From assembly GCF_008831285.2 (NCBI RefSeq), contig NC_045144.1, positions 12,255,672-12,319,671 of the forward strand: a DNA stretch of 64,000 bases. Reading direction: 5' to 3'. Position 1 is the stretch's first letter; the number at the start of each line of letters is the position of its first letter. This document shows, piece after piece, positions 37,352-48,908 of this stretch. Both the position numbers and the translations under genes were made by a program. The notes below the pieces were generated by a model. It ran no database searches, was not told the origin of the DNA, and saw nothing but the letters and a program-made list of their open reading frames with translations. Source of the stretch: Nymphaea colorata. Its lineage: Eukaryota; Streptophyta; Magnoliopsida; Nymphaeales; Nymphaeaceae.

Positions 37352-38159
37352 AGCTGTTAAAAGATTTCTTGTTGGATAGGTGCAAAAGTTGATTGGTGGC
37401 AGAAGAACAAGGAAATCTTCTGAGTTTTCAGTATAATCCTGTACATTTTCTTATGGGAAAGGTGGTAAGAGTGGCCAAGCTGTTCATTTTCAATGCTAAT
37501 GTTTCATAGTGTTTTATTATGTAATTTATTCACTAAGAAATATCCTTTTAAGGGCGCCTCTAAATCTTTTACTGTAGACACTGTTGGCGTCTCAGCAGAA
37601 ACTTTGGTACTGCAAGGTTACTTCAGATGGTGGCATGCAACTATCTATCCTTGTCATTTTGCAGCAACTTGTTGGACACTGTATATTTTCTTGTAAGCAG
37701 GTTCTTCTTTGCTTGTATATAACATAATATTAGACCATCATTGATTAAGAATTCCCCCGTCTCCTTCTTCACATGGTATAATTGAATCCTTTGATCATTC
37801 CTATCAACCTCTACTTTCAGGTTACATCAGTCCATAATAGCCCATAAGGCTAGTTGAAAGGCTGTTGAAACTGGGTTTGTAAAATACACAGCTTTAACAC
37901 CATGCCAAGTGACACCGGTGTCAGTTGAAACTGGTTTTGTCATTCTTAAGTTTTCATCAGTTGATAGTTTTATAATGTTTCAGGAGTTTTTTTTCAAGCA
38001 ATTGTAACTGTTAACATCCCATTTTTTGCCCTCTACCCTTGGGCCTTTGAGATTATAAATTGCTGCTTTTTCCTTTCGTTAGTGGCTCGAGAGGCACTTA
38101 TATCAAGAAGCATGGGCTTTCAGTTTCAACATGTTGTATTGAAAACAGGGCACGCGTTT

Positions 38160-38402
38160 GGGATGCCGCTGTTAAAAGAAACCTTAAATAATTACTAACC
38201 CACTTTTTGCGTTGGTAATAATTACTAACGCTTCACTTTCGTTACTATGACTAAAAAATTTTGTTAGTAATAATTATAAAAACACACAACGGTTTTGTAA
38301 GGGAAAGCCCTTTAGTAACACCTTTTCTAACGCAGAGTATGGGTTAGTATATACTTTACAAACACGGTAGGTGCGTTAGAAAATGCTTCTTTTCTTGTAG
38401 AT
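38160..38402. mobile_element. CACTA-like terminus
   Basis: About ten short motifs around CGTTRGTAA / TTACTAACG (GCGTTGGTAATAA, ACTAACGCTTC, CTAACGCAG, TGCGTTAGAAA) crowd into 240 bases, ending TTTTCTTGTAGAT. The reverse complement CTACAAGAAAA is the core of the CACTACAAGAAAA terminal repeat of many plant CACTA elements, with the outer CA altered. The other end was not found. Confidence 0.45.
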
Positions 38403-39502
38403 ATTGACCAATTCTTGAAGCAAATACGGGAACAACTTTGGTTTATGCGTTAGGAGCGACACTTCGACAATAAACAGCTGACCATGTATCCAGATACCAT
38501 ATTTGTGACAAATCTAGAAAAGATCCTTGCAGCAGAACTTGAAGTGATTAAAGATGGCCTAGAACAACAGAGCCTTAACCTCTAAATGAGAAGAAAAGCA
38601 AGCTCACTAAAGTCCTCAAGCAGCAGAAAAGAATAAGCAAATTGGAAAAAATCGAAAAATTTATCGACAATCTTACAAACCTAGAACTTCATCATGGATA
38701 TACTCATTATGTTAAGAAGAACCAAGTATCTCGCTAGCGAGCACCAGACGAGTAAGCAAATGAATGACAAAGCAACAAAGAGAATGATGTGATCAATGTT
38801 ACAGCTCCTCCGTATGGACTGGTATGTAAATATCTTGGTCCATGAATACTATGGCAATGGACATGATTAGGGTTTTAGCCCATGGTAGGCTGATTAGGAT
38901 ATAGCTTACTAGGCTGTTTCATTAACCATTATGACTTTTTTAAACTTAAAAATGGTTGAGAGAAGAGAATTTCACTTACATTCTCCACGATGAACTTTCA
39001 CATGAAAGCCGAAGTTTTTGCTATCCTTATTTTTTGTGCAATACGTCTGCCAGGCAGGACTTTGGCACCCGGCCCGGATTGCTGCTACGAATCCAGTAGG
39101 AATTTGCACTGACATTGATCTGCAACTATGCCAAGCCCATTGCTCAGAGAAATTACTGTATCTCCTACCAACAAGGGGTTTTATCCTTCCCTTTCACGTA
39201 TCACAGTGGTAATGAGGTCATCCTCAATCCAATCTTCCTGGCCTTCACTTGCAAAATCTCCCAGAAGGATAAGGATTTCAGCCTTAAGTGAAGACAAAGG
39301 ACCAGAAGTGATAACCATTCCAGACGAAGCAAGAGATGACAATCTGATTGGCTTTTCCACTATCCATTCTGATTCAGCTACCCAGGAATATCGGAAGACA
39401 ATTTATCATTAAAATGCATCCGAAAACTTCTCCTTCAGATCCCCAAATCTGCCTTTGTGGAAACCTGGAACAAATTCAAAGGAATATAATAAGGGGAAGG
39501 GA

Positions 39503-39538
<36 letters not shown>

Positions 39539-40678
39539 GAACCACAGTCATGAGCGGATGCGCCGACGAAGGGAAGGACCGAGGTGAAGCGCGAAGGCGA
39601 TCAGGCTGATGAATGGAGGGAGGTGATGCATCAGGAAAGAGCGTGTAGGGCCAATGAAGCGAGTTTGCCAGAAAAAATTCGATGGCGAAGGGTGAAGGCG
39701 AATACTCAGAAGGAGAAATCTGCAATTTCAAGACCGCGGGAAAGGGAGAGATAGCATGACATGCGAACAGAATGCGCCATTGAAGTGACCCAAAAGACAT
39801 TTTACGACGCATGACGGGCAGAGCTGTCACCCTTCGCGCTGACGCTAACGCAATTGCCCAGCATAAGAGAATAATAACTGTATATACTCTCTTTGTCGTT
39901 ATTTGCGAACTGTGAAGCAAATAAGTGGGAATTAGTAATTACAGAAGGGTAGAGCAGTGCGGGAGAAACCAAAGAGAAGTACGTTGGCAGGGCACAAAGT
40001 ACCACGTCAATCTGCAACCCACACATCTGTTGGCCAATTTCGAATGATACTTGTGAAGATCAGCAAGAAACAGAGACATTAGAAGGAGAAATATTGAAAG
40101 TCTTTCTTGTTGTGTTCCAGATTTTCCACCAACTTGTGATCTTCCATTTTGGTTATACAGGAAATAAGTTATGATAGTCAACATAGAGAAGGCACCCTGA
40201 TCAGATCTTTGATAACTACAAGTATGATGTTGCTTGAACATGTGTACTATACCTTGCAAGTTTCAATGATCAGGAGATCTGGAACAAAGGACGATTAATT
40301 TCCAAAAGGAGGAGGGAATTTGTGGTATGAAGGGGAATAACCTGCATGGCTTCAAGTAATTATTCAAATGCAGTAGAGACCAAGTTTTTTTGAGTAAAAA
40401 AAATTCTCGGGTTTATGCCAAAATATGTAATTAGTTCAAGAACGTCGAGGAACTTTTAGTACCCCTACAAGATAGGAAAACTTGTAAGTAAGCACTAAAA
40501 TGGTACTATTTGGATACGAAATGAAAAAGACGACAGTATCAGCCGCAAGTTTCTCTACTAACTGTGAGATATATTGAACCGATAGCAGAAGCAGGTTACT
40601 GTTACAAGTAAAGATCTCTCATGCAGTATCTTCATCATACAAATAAAAGGGAAACAAGTGATCATGTAATCTTATCAA
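38403..40678. other. Intergenic DNA downstream of the receptor kinase
   Basis: A plus-strand piece at 38,404-38,640 reads as a decayed protein (DQFLKQIREQLWFMR, stop, then DNKQLTMYPDTIFVTNLEKI), unrecognised. A (GA)n run lies at 39,507-39,535. The long minus-strand open stretch at 39,435-39,920 spans this run and looks incidental. No clear poly(A) signal for the kinase gene was identified. Confidence 0.35.
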
Positions 40679-43600
40679 TCAGTCTGAAAAGGTTGAAGAT
40701 TTGAAGTCCACGGGTATACAATCTGATTGAGCTGCAGGAAAGAAATGATTGGGTGGCATTTCTAGATCTGCCGTTTCACTCTCGAACATGCTGACTATTT
40801 CTTTTATAGAAGGTCTATCGACAGGATTCCACTGTATGCACCACAAAGCTACAATGGTAATCTTTCTCATAGTTTCTTCTCCAATCCCAACAACTTCACG
40901 TCCTTTATCGTGGCAAAGGCGATCATATATACACTGCGGGAAATATGCTGCACTTGTATTGCTGCCACTGGAATTGGGTGTGCCTTTCATTCCAGCCAAT
41001 GCCAATAGTAGCATTCCGAAACTATATACATCTGATTTGTGTGAGACATGCTTAAAGTTCCCGTAGAATACCTCCGGCGCTATGTAGCCGATCGTACCTT
41101 TCCCTTGTGTAATAGAAACCAGACTTTGTTCCTTACAGTGCAATTTTGCCAGCCCAAAGTCGGAAATTTTTGGTGTGAAATCTTCATCGAGTAATATATT
41201 ATGTGGCTTGATGTCAAAGTGAATGATTCTCTGGTCACAACCTTGGTGTAAATACTCAATTCCCCTTGCAATGGCCACAGCTATACTCTGCAACTTCTCC
41301 AAGGCCAAGTGACAACATCCTGTGGTTTCATTCATCTGAATGTGCTTCTCCAACGAACCATTTGCCATGAATTCATATATAAGAGCTCTTCTAGATCCTT
41401 CAACACAGAAGCCCACCAGGCGAACAACATTAACATGGTGGATCCTGCCGATGGTAGCTACCTCATTAATAAACTCTTCTCCATCATTGTATGACTTCTC
41501 CATTAATTTCACAGCAACAAGATGGCCGTTAGGTAACTTTCCCTTGAAAACACTTCCATAGCCACCTTGCCCAAGCTTATGCTCAAACTTATTTGTCATT
41601 CTCTTGATCTCATTGTACGTGTATCGCGTTACTGTTAGTAATCGATAATCACTTAGAAACCTTTCAAGCTTTGCAGTTGTCAATGACTCGTACCTCCGGA
41701 AAAAGGTGCATCTTGTGCAGGAATATAATACACATGCTATGATCAGTAAGGCACAAACAGCTGCAACTCCAATACCTGTCAAACAAAAACATAGTAATGA
41801 TACTAATAATAAGAAAAAGCCAAGATTTGGATGGTTATTCAGGAATTGTTTTGAGGACCATATTGACGGGACACATCATTTGCGTGGAATTAAGGCGGGG
41901 CCGAAACTGTGTATTCACTTCAAGGCTGATGGTTGTGCTTTATACAAAGCAATATCGCGAGCCTGCCTAGTATATAATCTAACCCACTGATTGGGGGTTC
42001 CTCTCTTTGAAGACTGGCATTTTAGAAGACAAATGGGGAGAGGTTAAGCAAGTAAAGAACGATGAAGCAAGTCGGAAATGTGGTTTTTTGCAAAATTAAT
42101 CATATAGATGCGATCTCTGTATTTGAAAACCTAATAACGGAAGCCATGTTCTTATTATGGCTGTTAGTTGAAGGTTACAAACGTTCGGGCCCGTGTGTTT
42201 GGGCCAAAGTGCCATTTTCTTTTGGAAAGGGGAAACCCTCCTATAAGGTCAAAAATGAAAATCAGGAAGTTTCTTTTTGTATTATATTTATTTGTTCTCT
42301 AGGGAAATAATATATGTTGGTCTATCAGAATCAGATGCTACTGGCTAGTAACTGAAGATGCAATTTTCAAGCTCTTATAGAAATTCACTCGAGTGGAGTG
42401 CTTTCAAATTTTATGGTTACTAGGGAGGCTGAGCATATATGGAGAGGTCAAGTAATTTTCATGTTTCGATCATATACCTGATCATGCACATAGAGATCAA
42501 TATATATGAATGTGGTGCATACCTGCTATTACTCCATTCTTTGCGCCTCCTGCAATTAACGTATAGAAGTTAAATTAAATAGCGTAGAGCTCGAACAACA
42601 ACAGTAAATTTAATGTGTAAACTTTAAACTACTTGCAAATGGAATAAAAAATACGAATGTTTTTAGAGGGCTTCCTCTGCATAGGATGATGGCAATTTTT
42701 TTAGGGCTTAACAGGACGGGGCCTGAATCAAAGACCAGCTTCCCTTCAGGCCTTGACTGATCATTGCAGGTTCCGGTCAGAACACCCTACCTGGCTCTGC
42801 TGCTGCCACCAAGTCAACCAAAGCTTCGGCAGGCAGTCAAATTGCCATGGTACTGGCTTCACCCTGAGGAGATTTTTTCAAAAATTTTCGTTTGCCTTGG
42901 AGAAGAATTTTTTTACTTTTTTTCATGTTTCTTCAATTATAATAATTTTCTTAAAAAAAATTGCAAATTGCCCCTCTACTATTGAGCCAGTCACTGAAAG
43001 CTGCTTCACTTTTTGTAATGTGATATTTTTATCCCTCAACTTATCGAGACACTTGTCAGACAACCATTCCAGTTATACAGATTAACAGGTTGTGATGGCT
43101 TTTAGACTGGCGGAAGGGAAACGCAACAGGATGGGGTAGCGTTGAAAATCTGAATCAAGATTGTCATATGGAAATTCCGATAGTGAAAACACCGTTAGAC
43201 AATGGTTGAAGCCATAAAATTTTGGCCAATGAAACCCAGTTATAAAATTTTAGATTTTTAAGGAGCACCAATACACAAACAGGAAAAATGATCTTGAAGT
43301 ATTAATATGAAAATAAGCACTTTTTGTTGTTCTCTCTAGTCAATTGCCTATACAGCTGCCTTGCGTGAAGCACAGAGGCAGTCTGGTTTCATTGATGGCA
43401 CAAGAGAGGTGCAAAAGTGGGCAAATTTGCCATTTAAAATGCCACTTAGCATTTCCTCTAGAATTTGATGGCTGAGGCAGTCTTTTAAGTGTGAGCTTCA
43501 AAATTTAGGGTTTAAAGTCTTACATTGCAAACGTTTTTCTGCTTGATAGCTCCATAGTTGAGCGGTCATTTGTATTTTTTATAGATTTCCTTACTAGGAC

Positions 43601-44987
43601 ATTCTCAAAATAATGCTTGATCTTAGCTTTTAGCCAGGTAAATCAACTCTTCGTCTCTGAGCATAACATGTTTGAAGTCAAAAGACGTTAGCAAAAAAAA
43701 CTGGGAAGGATTGACGTCGATATAAATTTAACCTTTTCCTCCTTTTTCCAACACCATTGCAAAATCTGCCAATGAAAAGAAGCACCATTGGTAACAACTG
43801 ATGTAATTTCTTTCGTTCTAAAAGACAAAAGAGATGGCGTGTGATCGAACAATAACACCTAAAATTCTAAACTTAGGAAGCCGCCTTTAATTTACCAACT
43901 AGAATGTGAACAGACAAATCATTGTGAAATTCTACCCACCTATCCATGCGAGAACGTTATATGGAGAGGCCATGCGAGAAGGTTATACCGTAAAGCTACC
44001 GGAAAAGAATATGGAAAAGCAACGAACGATCGAATGGACAACGAGCTCCAAAGAACTTGATGTTTTCTCTCATACTAAAGATCTTTTTTTAACCAACAGC
44101 GGAAAAGTGAGGGGTGCCCATTTGTAACATTATGTTGTTACGAAAGACGGAGAGGGAGAGTTACCGGAGTGGTTGCAGGTGGCCAGGTGAGAATCAGCCT
44201 GGCAGAAGCAAATGAAGTTGCCCGTGGAGTCAGAGCCACAACGCCCACCTGACTGAGAGCAACCGTAGCAACTGGTCGTGGTGTCGACCGTCCAATTCAT
44301 GGAGAAGCTGTCGCTCAAGGTGCTTGCCAGATTGTTAGCAGTAGACGACGCCGACACCGGGAAGATCACAGACGACTGGCAGTTCATGGCAACCGTACCA
44401 GGCGAGTCGGCGCCGAAGAAGGCGTAGGAACGCGAAGCAGCGGCAGAACAAGAAGGGACCACATTGACGGTAAAATCGTAAACACCGCCATCCCCAGAGT
44501 AACCACCACTGCCGCTACCACTGGGAGGCGTCGAGCAATTGTAGAAGAAGGTCACCTGTATCGTGGCTCCGTTGGTGAAGATGAAAGGGAGGGGATCGGT
44601 TGTACCCTTTATGTCTTGAAGGGTCATGTTCTTCCGCGGATACCGGCAGTTTCCAGGACCTTCCATGTACATGGGGTCGATGGCTACATCGATGCTGCGG
44701 GCAGAGTAGTCGATGCCGCTGACGGTGAAGTTGAGGGTGGGGGTCTGGAGGAGGAGGGTCCGGTTGTTGTCAAGACAGAGGAGGTTGAGGCCAGGGTAGC
44801 CGCATCCGCTGCCTGATTGGGAAGAAAGGGAGAAGGGGTACTGGATGAGGATCCCATCGCAGGTCTGCGGGGCGCAGGCTGTGTTGTTCGGATTTGTTGC
44901 GGAAAGAACGGGGTTGAAGAAGAGATAGAAGACGAAGAAGAAGAAAGTTATTCGAGCAGATGAAACCCATCCGCCGGTCGAAATCAT
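40679..44987 (-). CDS. LRK10L-type receptor-like protein kinase (GUB_WAK ectodomain, non-RD kinase)
   Basis: Three exons, 44,987-44,165, 42,549-42,523 and 41,775-40,679 (minus strand), give 648 residues with all junctions GT-AG and phases fitting. Residues 1-30 are a signal peptide; about 37-105 a GUB_WAK_bind-like, Cys-rich galacturonan-binding-type domain; about 145-272 a WAK-associated C-terminal region with CYGCSQSGGRCG at 240-251 and FICFC. Exon 2 is only 27 bp and leads into the membrane segment (about 281-302). The kinase has GQGGYGSVF (352-360), Lys373 in VAVK, Glu388, HFDIKPHN at 469 (HFD instead of HRD, so non-RD), DFG 489-491 and APE 516-518: all catalytic residues are present. Predicted Ser/Thr kinase of the plasma membrane; relatives (wheat LRK10, Arabidopsis LRK10L) act in defence and hormone signalling. 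The ligand is unknown. Confidence 0.92.
41776..42522 (-). other. Intron 2 of the receptor kinase
   Basis: Donor GCAG|GTATGC at 42,522, acceptor TTTGACAG at 41,776; 747 bp. It separates the 27-bp exon from the membrane-and-kinase exon. Confidence 0.85.
42550..44164 (-). other. Intron 1 of the receptor kinase
   Basis: Donor CCG|GTAACT at 44,164, acceptor TTAATTGCAG at 42,550; 1,615 bp. It ends the ectodomain exon. A pyrimidine-rich segment lies near 42,890-42,960; no transposon is recognised inside. Confidence 0.85.
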
Positions 44988-45129
44988 ACCTCAGACAGAG
45001 AGAGAGGGAGAGCGAGAGCGAGAGCAAAGAAACTGCGAGACAATGGCAGAGAACCAAAAAGGCTACGCAATCAAAGTTGTGATGGAAGAGAGAGAGAGAG
45101 AGTGGTGGCGTTGGTGCAGGTCAACAGAA

Positions 45130-45187
45130 GGAGGAAGAAAAAAGGGGGTCAAACTACACAAGGAGGAAGAAAAAAGGGGGTCGAACC
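45130..45187. repeat. Two 32-bp tandem units
   Basis: GGAGGAAGAAAAAAGGGGGT followed by CAAACTACACAA, then a second copy of the first part with one change. It sits in the kinase gene's upstream region. Confidence 0.9.
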
Positions 45188-45296
45188 GGAGAAACAAGAG
45201 GGAGAGAGATATGGCGGCAGGCGCTGGTGAAGGTCATTCCAGTGACTCTGAAGCAACCATAATTGAATTGAATTGAATTGAAATGGAAGGCGCCGT

Positions 45297-45314
45297 GGGG
45301 GGGGGGGGGGGGGG
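45297..45314 (+). repeat. Run of 18 G
   Basis: Uninterrupted homopolymer, able to form G-quadruplex-type structure; it is also prone to assembly and length error. Confidence 0.9.
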
Positions 45315-45602
45315 TGGTTGCATGCACCTCGGGCTCTTAATTATACTTAATTATACAAAGGTACTCCCATAAACGTGGCAGTTGGGCCTCACAAGCTGAA
45401 ACTTTTAGCTCTGCTCGCTGACCCCATGAAGTGATGAGACACTTTGTATTCAAAGGTTGAGGGAAAGTCTGACCTGGGATGAATAACGTTTTCAGAACAA
45501 GTTATTCAATTGCCGACCTTGGGCAATGTAGGAGGGAGGAATTTACTTTTAAGGAGCAATGCTATATACAAGTGGGCATGTTTTTTAAAATGTCAATGTA
45601 AG

Positions 45603-46004
45603 TGTCATTGACAACTTCGGCCCGTGCAGCGCGGCAAGAACCTAATTACCGCAAGCCTTCAAACCGCTGAACGGGGCGCAAAAGTAGTTTGAGAAAACGA
45701 GTGCATAAAAAATGCTTGTGAATAAAGAAATCTCGCAATGTTTTCGCTTGAAAAATAGGTACATCACGAGAAAGATAAGCAAGGAAAATGATCTCGACTT
45801 TACTTATATAGGATGACCGAGGCCTCTTACAGGATTCCCATGCCGACCACCCAAAACAAGAAATCCCAATACTTGACACTTAGACCGGTAGGAGGGTACT
45901 TCCTTACAAGTAAACATACATAAACAAAGGACTCAACATAAGCAAAAGAAGCACAATGCAAAACAAAGCAAAGGACTGTACAGACTCCCAAACACAGGGA
46001 AACA
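45603..46004 (-). repeat. Reina-like 3' LTR
   Basis: Starts TGTTTCCCTGTG at 46,004 after the polypurine tract and ends TTGTCAATGACA at 45,603. It aligns with the 5' LTR along its full length, with scattered substitutions and a 4-bp gap near the end. Confidence 0.88.
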
Positions 46005-46020
46005 GGCTCCCCCCTTCAAG
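46005..46020 (-). other. Polypurine tract of the Reina-like element
   Basis: The minus strand reads CTTGAAGGGGGGAGCC, directly before the 3' LTR. The pol stop codon (46,021-46,023) is immediately upstream. Confidence 0.85.
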
Positions 46021-48908
46021 TCATGCGCCGTCCTCGGCGCCAGCAGTTTCATGATAGGCCTTGACCTCCAGCGAGTAGCGCTGCTTCATACAGAATGCAT
46101 ACTCCCAGGTGGGGTTGTGTTCGCCTATTCACTTCACTTGGTACTTCTTCGGCTCCCCCAAATAGTTTGTCTTGTGCCGAAGAATCTCTTCCATCTGACG
46201 GTCTGCCGCTCGCTTGGTCGACGGGGCTCGCTGCAGGATCGGGTCTCGTTCTGGAATGCTTCTCTTGGGGTCTTCCTCATCGACATAGAAGGGCCTCAGG
46301 TTACAAACATGGAACACTGAATGCACCTTAAAGTCTGGCGGTAAGTCTAGCTTGTAGGTTGGCTTTTCGATTCTCTTCAGCACTGTGAAGGGTCCCTCAT
46401 ACTTGTGGATCAATGACTTGTGTCGACCACGAAAAATGTCCGTGCGATTAGGATAGAGCTTCACGAGAACATGATCACCCACTCGGAATTCCATTGGCCT
46501 TCGATTCCGATCTGTAAACTTTTTCATCTTTTTGGCGGCCTTGTGTAAGAATGCCTTAGCCATTTCCGTCTGTTCATGCCAATCGCGAACGAACTGGTAG
46601 GCAAAAGTGAGTCTTCCCTTTTCTTGAGCTGCAAGGGTATGCGGCATCAACGGTTGTTGTCCAGTGGCTATTTCGAATGGACTATGTCCAGAAGACTCGC
46701 TCTTCTACAAATTGTAGCAAAATTGAGCTACATCTAACAATTTCACCCAATCCTTTTGATTCGCGCTGACATAGTGTCGAAGGTATTGTTCCAACAATCC
46801 ATTGATTCGTTCAGTTTGGTTGTCCGTTTGAGGGTGGAAACTTGTTGAGAATAATAAATCTGAACCCAACAAACGAAATACTTCGCGCCAAAATTTCCTT
46901 GTGAAGCGAGCGTCCCGATCACTGACAATGCTTTTCGGCACGCCCCAATGCTTGACTATATGCTTCACGAACAACTCTGTCGTCTTTTCCGCGGGACATT
47001 CTTTAGAGGCTGGGATGAAGGTGGCATACTTTGAAAATCTATCCACAACCACAAGGATGGAGCTGAAGTCGTCAACTTTGGGTAAGCTGACGATGAAGTC
47101 CATGGAGAGGCATTCCCATAGACGTTCTGGAATAGGAAGAGGCTCCAGGAGACCAGCAGGCTTCTGGTTTGTTCCCTTGTCCTGTTGACGAATCAAGCAT
47201 GTTTTCACATAAGCTTCAACGTCATCGCGCATCTGTGGCCAGTAGTAGCCACGTTCGAGTAGTGCCAATGTCCGCGCCTGGCCATGATAGCCAGCCCACA
47301 ACGAGTCATGACACTCCTTCAGCAAGTCTCGTCGGAGATTGTCCCATCTAGGCATGAACACTCGTCCGCCTTTTGCCATCAAAAGTTCATCTTGTAGCCA
47401 GAATCGTCGCGTCTTTCCCGCCTCCGTTGTTTCGACCAAGTGTTTGGCCACTAGGTCCTGCTTCATGCCTTCTCAAATCCGCCCGAGAAGAGCACCCTCG
47501 AGTGGCGCTTCGGATGATACTGTCCGGGTAGCTACCAACTCCGCCTTCCGACTCAATGCGTCGGCTACGACGTTTGTCATCCCTGCCTTGTACTCCAAGG
47601 TGAAATCGAATTCTGCAAGGAATTCCTACCATCACGCCTGCTTCGGACTCAACTTCTTTTGAGTCTGGAAGTAGCTTGTGGCTAGATTATCAGTCTTTAC
47701 CACGAACTGGGACCCCAATAAGTAATGCTTCCATGTGCGAAGACAATAAATAATGACCGTCATTTCCCTTTTGTGCACGGAGTACCGTCGCTCCGCGTCT
47801 TTCAGCTTTCGACTCTCATAGGTGACTGGATGACCTTCCTGCAACAAAACTCCGCCAATGGCAAAATCTAATGCATCCGTGTGGACTTCAAATTTCCTTG
47901 TGTGGTCGGGCAACCTGAGCACAGGCTCCTGCGTCAAGGCCCTCTTCAACTTCTCGAAGGCATCTTCTTCAAGCTCTTTCCAAGCCCAAGTTCGGTTTCT
48001 CTTTAGCAAATCAGTGAGAGGCGCAATTATCAAAGAATACCCCTCAATGAATCGTCGATAGTAATTTGCCAAACCGAGAAAAGAACGTAGTTCTGGTACA
48101 TTGGTTGGCGGTTTCCAGTCTTGAATTGCCCTCACCTTTTTTTGTGTCCATTCGCAGCTAACCTTTTCCCACAATGTGACCGAGAAAACTGATTTCCGGT
48201 TGGCTGAATAGGCACTTCTCGCGCTTCACATAGAGTTCATTTTCCTCCAATACCTTGAACACTGTCCGCAAGTGTTCCACATGGTCCCTCATGGAGCTGC
48301 TGTACAGTACAATGTCATCAAGATAGGCTACCACGAACTTATCTAAGTACGGATAGAATATCTTGTTCATTAGAGTCGAAAAAGTGGTTGGGGCATTCGT
48401 CAACCCGAACGGCATTAGCAAGAATTCAAAGGCACTGTAGCGAGTGACGCAAGTGGTCTTTGGCTCATCGCCGTCAACAATCTGAACTTGCCAATATCCC
48501 TGATCTGAGGTCTAACTTGGAAAACACTTGAGCTTCGCCCAGTTGATCAAACAGATCTGCAATCAAAGGTAAGGGGTATTTATTTTTCACCGTTACCTTG
48601 TTCAACGCCCGATAATCCATACATAGCCTTTTGGAGCCGTCATGCTTCGCTTGGAATAACACTGGTGCACCAAAAGGAGCTTTGGAGGGTCTGATTATAC
48701 CTCTAGCTAGCATCTCGTCCAACTGTCGCCGAAGTTCTCTTAATTCTACAAGGGCCATTCGATATGGTGCCATTGCCGGGGGTTTGGCACCAGGAAGGAT
48801 TTCAATGGCATGGTCCACCTCACATCGAGGTGGTAGCCATCTAGGGAGCTCCGCAGGCATTAATCCTACGAATTCTGCTAAGACAGGCGCAAGCGCCTCT
48901 GGGACCAA
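46021..48908 (-). pseudogene. Reina-like pol: RT, RNase H, integrase, chromodomain (broken)
   Basis: RT begins around 48,908 ([20 protein letters not shown]), with [13 protein letters not shown] near 48,410 and the catalytic YLDDIVLYS near 48,330. One extra base near 48,498-48,500 shifts the frame within RT, and another change occurs near 48,165. RNase H has [14 protein letters not shown] near 47,870. In the integrase zinc finger the second Cys of C-x2-C is Arg near 47,200; the core keeps IVSDRDARF and the E of DNQTERING. The tail ...GEPKKYQVK, stop at 46,129-46,131, then IGEHNPTWEYAF is a chromodomain in which a Trp codon has become TGA. Chromodomains are thought to steer integration to marked chromatin. 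Confidence 0.85.

Larger units (their letters stand above)
44988..45365 (-). promoter_or_regulatory. Promoter and 5' leader region of the receptor kinase
   Basis: Minus-strand TATA-like sequences (TATAATTAAG, twice) lie at about 45,336-45,358. Between them and the ATG are CT-rich repeats (as read on the gene strand), two 32-bp units at 45,130-45,187 whose purine-rich strand reads GGAGGAAGAAAAAAGGGGG, an (ATTGA)n run at 45,261-45,283, and a run of 18 G on the plus strand at 45,297-45,314. The leader start is not known. Confidence 0.4.

Noticed and set aside
39435-39920. 161-codon minus-strand open stretch as a secreted protein
   Set aside because: It spans a (GA)n run read as Ser-Leu repeats and lacks a convincing start context or homology.
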